Below are positions 56,878 to 64,000 of a stretch of 64,000 bases of DNA, one piece after another. The first letter of the stretch is position 1; every line of letters starts with the position of its first letter. Where the stretch lies: the NCBI GenBank assembly GCA_035610835.1, contig CM069447.1:59899048-59963047 (forward strand), written 5' to 3'. The notes under the pieces are model-generated. The model did no database searches. It saw only the letters and a program-made list of their open reading frames with translations, and was not told the DNA's origin. The DNA comes from Ophiura sarsii (taxonomy: Eukaryota; Echinodermata; Ophiuroidea; Amphilepidida; Ophiuridae). The translations under genes and the position numbers were made by a program.

Positions 56878-58450
56878 CTATAACAAAACAGTTTGAAGTT
56901 GTATGATTAGGGTATTACCCACTTTTTAATTCAAATGTAAGCATTATGCAATAGGAATATGATTTAAAATGTTCAATAATGTGATATATGCATTATATAT
57001 AAATTCATGTAATGTTTTACTGCAACGGACTGATTGTAGCTATTGTGTACTTTGTGTTTACAGAAGAATCTGTAGGAACGTTAACCATTACTTGCCGATT
57101 TAAAATAAACAGTTAATGTATCAATAATGTTGGGTAAAATATTATAAAGGTTTAACAATTTAAGAATGACGTATTTATGTTGACCTATCACAGGGCCCTA
57201 GTGCATACAAATTCAGATTAATCTGAAGGAAACTCAGAAAAACTTATTCTTAACAATTCTTAAGCCAGATTAAGAATTGTTTAAAGAAGTTCTGAAGTTT
57301 GACCTAGGGTGTTATCATGAAGATCAACTCAAAAATTCTTTAACAATCCTAGAAGAGTTGAAAATTAAGAAGAATACGTCTTCCTAAGAGGAATGTTATG
57401 TGTTATGCAATAGGACACTGGTAACATATAAGTTGTCACAAAAACAACCTGCAACATATTTTGATAGAGTTCTCGTTTCACTTTTAAGCTACGAAATGTA
57501 ATCATGTTTATACATTCTGAAAGCATTGGGATCTCCTAATGTATGTACTAAAATGATAATTAATTAAATGACTAGAGGCAAGCTGCTCAAATTACGAATA
57601 TAGCTTGTTACACTAGCAAACCCGGTGCTCTGCAGAGTGCACACCACCAAATAATATGTTGCATTCTGGTAATACCCGGCAGTGTTTGAAAGTAAGATAG
57701 AACCCACCATAAGTCTAAATGTATTATCCTAGAATAGGTAAAAGTGCTGTAAATGTACCTAAATGTTTCATAATTTGGAATGTGTAGGTTATTTCCTCCA
57801 CATTAGGTCCAGAATCTATAACATTTTCGTGAATAGTATCATTTTACACGATTTTACTGTTTCTACGAATTAAGAGCTAAAATCCATGATCTTAGGATAT
57901 AGGCAGCCTGTTGTATCTAAGATAGATATCATTGGCCCGTAGCGAGAACAAATGCTGGTTACCCCCATCATTGTTACCGATTTTGCTGTAATATTGTCAC
58001 GCCCTAACTAACAAATGGCAAAAATTGCACTTGACCACAGGCACTGAACACCTTTAGGGCCTGTGCTGTAATATTGTATCCAAATCCATGTTATTACGGT
58101 GATATTTGTAAAGTTATGAACACTTTTGGGCCTATGTTCTTTTTATACCGATGTCATACATTTATTAAATATTAAATACCCATTGACCGTAACAGCGGTT
58201 GTAACATCAATCTGACTGCTTCAACAACAACAATTAGTATTATAATAGGTTACAATATTTTTAATTCAAATTACTTAATTAGTCAATGCTGTCTCCATGA
58301 ACCTCTAAAGACGGGTGACTTTGACAAACATGTCACACAAATTTCATAAGAATAAATCAATATTTATTTAACAGTTATCATCAATAGCACACACACACAC
58401 ACACACATGTATAGACAATTAAACACATATTAGTAAAACAAACAACTTAC

Positions 58451-58648
58451 CACAGACACTGCTCGATATGTCAGGACTAAAAATTGGCGAAGTACCATCT
58501 CCTGGATCACCACATGTTCCTGTTGCTTCACCAACTAATAAATATCCCGCAGTAGTGCAGCTCAATGTCACCGATGATCCAACAGCGATCATGGGCGTAT
58601 CAGGTAAGCGCGCTCCGAATGTTGGTGCCGCTGGAGTTGTACATTGTT
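58451..58648 (-). CDS. CCP/sushi-like exon 9 (subfamily D)
   Basis: A 198-nt phase 1-1 exon with AG at 58650-58649 and GTAAGT from 58450. It reads QCTTPAAPTFGARLPDTPMI, then SVTLSCTTAGYLLVGEATGTC-type residues and FSPDISSSVC. The usual NG after Cys1 is FG here. The frame on the opposite strand over the same bases is a shadow. Confidence 0.82.
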
Positions 58649-60246
58649 CTATAACAAAATTGGTTGAAGTTTGATGATTAGGGTATTACCGACTTTTGAA
58701 TTCAAATGTAAGCATTATGCAATAGGAATATGATTAAAAATGTTCAATAATATGATATGCATTATAAAATCATGCAATGATTTACTGCAATGGACTGATT
58801 GTAGCTATTGTGTACTTTGTGTTTACAGAAGAATCTGTAGGAACGTAAACAATTACTTGCCGATTTAAAATAAACAGTGAATGTATCAATAATGTTAGAT
58901 AAAACATTATAAAGGTTTAACAGTTTAAAAATTACGTATTTAGTTGACACATCACAGGGCCCTAATGCATACAAATTAAGATTAACCTGAAGGAATCTCA
59001 GGAAGACTTATTCTTCACAATTCTTAAGCCAGATTCAGAATTGTTTAAAGAAGTTCTGAAGTTTGACCTAGGGTATATATCATGAAGATCAACTCACAAA
59101 TTCTTTAACAATCCTAGACGAGTTGATAATTAAGAAGAACACGTCTTCCTAAGATGAATGTTTTGTTTTATGCAATAGGACACTGGTAACATACAGGGTG
59201 TCACAAAAAACCTGCAACTTATTCTGATAGAGTTCTCGTTTCACTTTTAAGCTACGGATTTTAATCATGTTTATACATTCTGAAAGCCTTGGGATCTCCT
59301 AATGTATGTGCTAACATGAGAAATAATTAAATAACTAAAGGCAAGCTGCTCAAATTATGAATATAACTTGTTACACTAGCAAACCCGGTGCTCTGCAGAG
59401 TGCACACCACCAAATAATATGTTGCATTCTGGTAATACCCGGCAGTGTTTGAAAGTAAGATAGAACCCACCATAAGTCTAAATGTATTATCCTAGAATAG
59501 GTAAAAGTGCTGTAAATGCACCTAAATGTTTCATAATTTGGAATGTGTAGGTTATTTCCTCCACATTAGGTCCAGAATCTATAACATTTTCGTGAATAGT
59601 ATCATTTTATACGATTTTACTGTTTCTACGAATTTAGAGCTAAAATCCATGATCTTAGGATATAGGCAGCCTGTTGTATCTAAGATAGATATCATTGGCC
59701 CGTAGCGAGAACAAATGCTGGTTACCCCCATCAAAAGTGATTGTTTTTAAGCAGAAGGAATCTTGATTCTCTAATTGTTACCGTTTTTGCTGTAATATTG
59801 TCACGCCCTAACTAACAAATGGCAAAAATTGCACTTGACCACAGGCACTGAACACCTTTAGGGCCTGTGCTGTAATATTGTATCCAAATCCATGTTATTA
59901 CGGTGATATTTGTAAAGTTATGAACACTTTTGGGCCTATGTTCTTTTTATACCGATGTCATACATTTATTAAATATTAAATACCCATTGACCGTAACAGC
60001 GGTTGTAACATCAATCTGAATGCTTCAACAACAACAATTAGTATTATAATAGGTTACAATATTTTTAATTCAAATTACTTAATTAGTCAATGCTGTCTCC
60101 ATAAACCTCTAAAGACGGGTGACTTTGACAAACATGTCACACAAATTTCATAAGAATAAATCAATATTTATTTAACAGTTATCATCAATAGCACACACAC
60201 ACATGTATAGACAATTAAACACATATTAGTAAAACAAACAACTTAC

Positions 60247-60444
60247 CACAGACACTGCTCGATATGTCAGGATTAAAAATTGGCGAAGTACCATCTCCTG
60301 GATCACCACATGTTCCTGTTGCTTCACCAACTAATAAATATCCCGCAGTAGTGCAGCTCAATGTCACCGATGATCCAACAGCGATCATGGGCGTATCAGG
60401 TAAGCGCGCTCCGAATGTTGGTGCCGCTGGAGTTGTACATTGTT
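60247..60444 (-). CDS. CCP/sushi-like exon 10 (subfamily D)
   Basis: A 198-nt phase 1-1 exon with AG at 60446-60445 and GTAAGT from 60246. It is almost the same as exon 9; one base differs near 60272 (gattaaa for gactaaa), changing Ser-Pro-Asp to Ser-Pro-Asn just before Cys4. Confidence 0.82.
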
Positions 60445-62056
60445 CTATAACAAAATTGGTTGAAGTTTGATGATTAGGGTATTACCGACTTTTGAATTCA
60501 AATGTAAGCATTATGCAATAGGAATATGATTAAAAATGTTCAATAATATGATATGCATTATAAAATCATGCAATGATTTACTGCAATGGACTGATTGTAG
60601 CTATTGTGTACTTTGTGTTTACAGAAGAATCTGTAGGAACGTAAACAATTACTTGCCGATTTAAAATAAACAGTGAATGTATCAATAATGTTAGATAAAA
60701 CATTATAAAGGTTTAACAGTTTAAAAATTACGTATTTAGTTGACACATCACAGGGCCCTAATGCATACAAATTAAGATTAACCTGAAGGAATCTCAGGAA
60801 GACTTATTCTTCACAATTCTTAAGCCAGATTCAGAATTGTTTAAAGAAGTTCTGAAGTTTGACCTAGGGTATATATCATGAAGATCAACTCACAAATTCT
60901 TTAACAATCCTAGACGAGTTGATAATTAAGAAGAACACGTCTTCCTAAGATGAATGTTTTGTTTTATGCAATAGGACACTGGTAACATACAGGGTGTCAC
61001 AAAAAACCTGCAACTTATTCTGATAGAGTTCTCGTTTCACTTTTAAGCTACGGATTTTAATCATGTTTATACATTCTGAAAGCCTTGGGATCTCCTAATG
61101 TATGTGCTAACATGAGAAATAATTAAATAACTAAAGGCAAGCTGCTCAAATTATGAATATAACTTGTCACACTAGCAAACCCGGTGCTCTGCAGAGTGCA
61201 CACCACCAAATAATATGTTGCATTCTGGTAATACCCGGCAGTGTTTGAAAGTAAGATAGAACCCACCATAAGTCTAAATGTATTATCCTAGAATAGGTAA
61301 AAGTGCTGTAAATGTACCTAAATGTTTCATAATTTGGAATGTGTAGGTTATTTCCTCCACATTAGGTCCAGAATCTATAACATTTTCGTGAATAGTATCA
61401 TTTTACACGATTTTACTGTTTCTACGAATTTAGAGCTAAAATCCATGATCTTAGGATATAGGCAGCCTGTTGTATCTAAGATAGATATCATTGGCCCGTA
61501 GCGAGAACAAATTCTGGTTACCCCCATCAAAAGTGATTGTTTTTAAGCAGAAGGAATCTTGATTCTCTAATTGTTACCGTTTTTGCTGTAATATTGTCAC
61601 GCCCTAACTAACAAATGGCAAAAATTGCACTTGACCACAGGCACTGAACACCTTTAGGGCCTGTGCTGTAATATTGTATCCAAATCCATGTTATTACGGT
61701 GATATTTGTAAAGTTATGAACACTTTTGGGCCTATGTTCTTTTTATACCGATGTCATACATTTATTAAATATTAAATACCCATTGACCGTAACAGCGGTT
61801 GTAACATCAATCTGAATGCTTCAACAACAACAATTAGTATTATAATAGGTTACAATATTTTTAATTCAAATTACTTAATTAGTCAATGCTGTCTCCATAA
61901 ACCTCTAAAGACGGGTGACTTTGACAAACATGTCACACAAATTTCATAAGAATAAATCAATATTTATTTAACAGTTATCATCAATAGCACACACACACAC
62001 ACACACCCCCACATGTATAGACAATTAAACACATATTAGTAAAACAAACAACTTAC

Positions 62057-62254
62057 CACAGACACTGCTCGATATGTCAGGACTAAAAATTGGCGAAGTA
62101 CCATCTCCTGGATCACCACATGTTCCTGTTGCTTCACCAACTAATAAATATCCCGCAGTAGTGCAGCTCAATGTCACCGATGATCCAACAGCGATCATGG
62201 GCGTATCAGGTAAGCGCGCTCCGAATGTTGGTGCCGCTGGAGTTGTACATTGTT
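62057..62254 (-). CDS. CCP/sushi-like exon 11 (subfamily D)
   Basis: A 198-nt phase 1-1 exon with AG at 62256-62255 and GTAAGT from 62056. By eye it encodes the same protein as exon 9. The surrounding unit is almost identical to the next one on the right. Confidence 0.82.
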
Positions 62255-63866
62255 CTATAACAAAATTGGTTGAAGTTTGATGATTAGGGTATTACCGACT
62301 TTTGAATTCAAATGTAAGCATTATGCAATAGGAATATGATTAAAAATGTTCAATAATATGATATGCATTATAAAATCATGCAATGATTTACTGCAATGGA
62401 CTGATTGTAGCTATTGTGTACTTTGTGTTTACAGAAGAATCTGTAGGAACGTAAACAATTACTTGCCGATTTAAAATAAACAGTGAATGTATCAATAATG
62501 TTAGATAAAACATTATAAAGGTTTAACAGTTTAAAAATTACGTATTTAGTTGACACATCACAGGGCCCTAATGCATACAAATTAAGATTAACCTGAAGGA
62601 ATCTCAGGAAGACTTATTCTTCACAATTCTTAAGCCAGATTCAGAATTGTTTAAAGAAGTTCTGAAGTTTGACCTAGGGTATATATCATGAAGATCAACT
62701 CACAAATTCTTTAACAATCCTAGACGAGTTGATAATTAAGAAGAACACGTCTTCCTAAGATGAATGTTTTGTTTTATGCAATAGGACACTGGTAACATAC
62801 AGGGTGTCACAAAAAACCTGCAACTTATTCTGATAGAGTTCTCGTTTCACTTTTAAGCTACGGATTTTAATCATGTTTATACATTCTGAAAGCCTTGGGA
62901 TCTCCTAATGTATGTGCTAACATGAGAAATAATTAAATAACTAAAGGCAAGCTGCTCAAATTATGAATATAACTTGTTACACTAGCAAACCCGGTGCTCT
63001 GCAGAGTGCACACCACCAAATAATATGTTGCATTCTGGTAATACCCGGCAGTGTTTGAAAGTAAGATAGAACCCACCATAAGTCTAAATGTATTATCCTA
63101 GAATAGGTAAAAGTGCTGTAAATGTACCTAAATGTTTCATAATTTGGAATGTGTAGGTTATTTCCTCCACATTAGGTCCAGAATCTATAACATTTTCGTG
63201 AATAGTATCATTTTACACGATTTTACTGTTTCTACGAATTTAGAGCTAAAATCCATGATCTTAGGATATAGGCAGCCTGTTGTATCTAAGATAGATATCA
63301 TTGGCCCGTAGCGAGAACAAATTCTGGTTACCCCCATCAAAAGTGATTGTTTTTAAGCAGAAGGAATCTTGATTCTCTAATTGTTACCGTTTTTGCTGTA
63401 ATATTGTCACGCCCTAACTAACAAATGGCAAAAATTGCACTTGACCACAGGCACTGAACACCTTTAGGGCCTGTGCTGTAATATTGTATCCAAATCCATG
63501 TTATTACGGTGATATTTGTAAAGTTATGAACACTTTTGGGCCTATGTTCTTTTTATACCGATGTCATACATTTATTAAATATTAAATACCCATTGACCGT
63601 AACAGCGGTTGTAACATCAATCTGAATGCTTCAACAACAACAATTAGTATTATAATAGGTTACAATATTTTTAATTCAAATTACTTAATTAGTCAATGCT
63701 GTCTCCATAAACCTCTAAAGACGGGTGACTTTGACAAACATGTCACACAAATTTCATAAGAATAAATCAATATTTATTTAACAGTTATCATCAATAGCAC
63801 ACACACACACACACACCCCCACATGTATAGACAATTAAACACATATTAGTAAAACAAACAACTTAC

Positions 63867-64000
63867 CACAGACACTGCTCGATATGTCAGGACTAAAAAT
63901 TGGCGAAGTACCATCTCCTGGATCACCACATGTTCCTGTTGCTTCACCAACTAATAAATATCCCGCAGTAGTGCAGCTCAATGTCACCGATGATCCAACA
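63867..64000 (-). CDS. CCP/sushi-like exon 12 (subfamily D), cut by the window edge
   Basis: The 3' 134 nt of a further D exon, with donor GTAAGT from 63866. It matches exon 11 over the visible part. The 5' end and the rest of the gene, including any signal peptide, lie beyond 64000. Confidence 0.8.

Larger units (their letters stand above)
55140..57600. repeat. Tandem duplication of the subfamily C cassette, 1312-bp spacing
   Basis: The introns around exons 7 and 8 (for example atttcctccttattaggccc at about 55165 and 56475) are near copies in the same orientation. Both include the words caaaaacaacctgcaacata and ttgatagagttctcgtttca found in all CCP introns. Confidence 0.8.
57615..64000. repeat. 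Tandem array of subfamily D cassettes, about 1.8-kb unit
   Basis: The landmark cccggtgctctgcagagtgc lies at 57621, 59384, 61180 and 62990, giving units of 1763, 1796 and 1810 bp. Units 2 to 4 look nearly identical base for base. Unit 1 lacks a 40-nt segment (tgattgtttttaagcagaag and neighbours). The (CA)n run in each unit differs in length. Each unit holds one CCP exon. The array runs off the window. Confidence 0.92.

Noticed and set aside
58468..62280. Three identical 68-residue plus-strand frames (58468, 60264, 62074)
   Set aside because: They are antisense shadows of the subfamily D CCP exons; the minus strand has the splice sites and conserved cysteines.
58762..62580. Three identical 70-residue minus-strand frames (58762, 60558, 62368)
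   Set aside because: They lie in the repeated intron of the D units, have no family resemblance, and are identical only because the units are.

Overview
This is a window of animal (metazoan) nuclear DNA. It is AT-rich and packed with transposable elements, and it holds small phase-1 exons for extracellular modules separated by long introns. The module set (EGF, SEA and sushi/CCP-like exons), the Penelope-like, CR1/L2-like, Ty3/Gypsy, hAT-like and piggyBac-like elements, and the homopolymer C/G tracts fit a marine invertebrate such as a non-vertebrate deuterostome. The species cannot be fixed from the sequence alone. No complete gene lies inside the window.

The one host gene I can support runs on the minus strand across almost the whole window and leaves it at the right end, and probably at the left. 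Read 5'->3' (high to low coordinate) it has an array of twelve CCP-like exons (64000 down to 33637, the first cut by the window edge), then two EGF exons (15590-15489 and 14983-14873), a SEA domain split over two exons (13175-13057 and 6475-6274), and another EGF exon (4689-4591). All internal junctions I could check are phase-compatible (1-1 modules; one phase-0 intron inside the SEA domain), so the product would be a large secreted or cell-surface mosaic protein. The CCP exons fall into four sequence subfamilies, each present as neighbouring near-copies with their introns: A 33.6-49 kb, B 51.8-53.2 kb, C 55.4-56.9 kb, D 58.5-64 kb. The gene is growing by local exon-plus-intron duplication; the D units (about 1.8 kb) look almost identical.

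Mobile elements, left to right: a 5'-truncated Penelope-like element (RT plus GIY-YIG, 434-1905); a CR1/L2-like LINE RT remnant (2335-4063, minus) broken by a long-TIR element that is itself broken by a second TIR element, each with a readable target duplication; two piggyBac-type TTAA-flanked MITEs carrying a tRNA-like core (5074-5352, 14371-14636); a second Penelope-like fragment with a hammerhead-like motif (8030-9140); several foldback elements (10333-10672, 13377-13920, 16180-18467, 18624-19575, 24271-24632); a two-monomer satellite (25027-26240); a retroelement gag-like fragment (27144-27620, minus); a 692-bp tandem duplication (31113-32490); and a 9.1-kb Ty3/Gypsy element with matching 649-bp LTRs (39500-48606) sitting in an intron of the CCP array. 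The Gypsy copy has lost its protease and most of the RT palm, carries several frameshifts, and holds a hAT-like element in gag.

An approximately 1.2-kb diverged palindrome (53787-54981) carries one damaged EGF exon in the sense of the gene and one intact EGF exon in the antisense direction, in the middle of the CCP array. Stretches not listed hold intron-like AT-rich DNA in which I recognise nothing.
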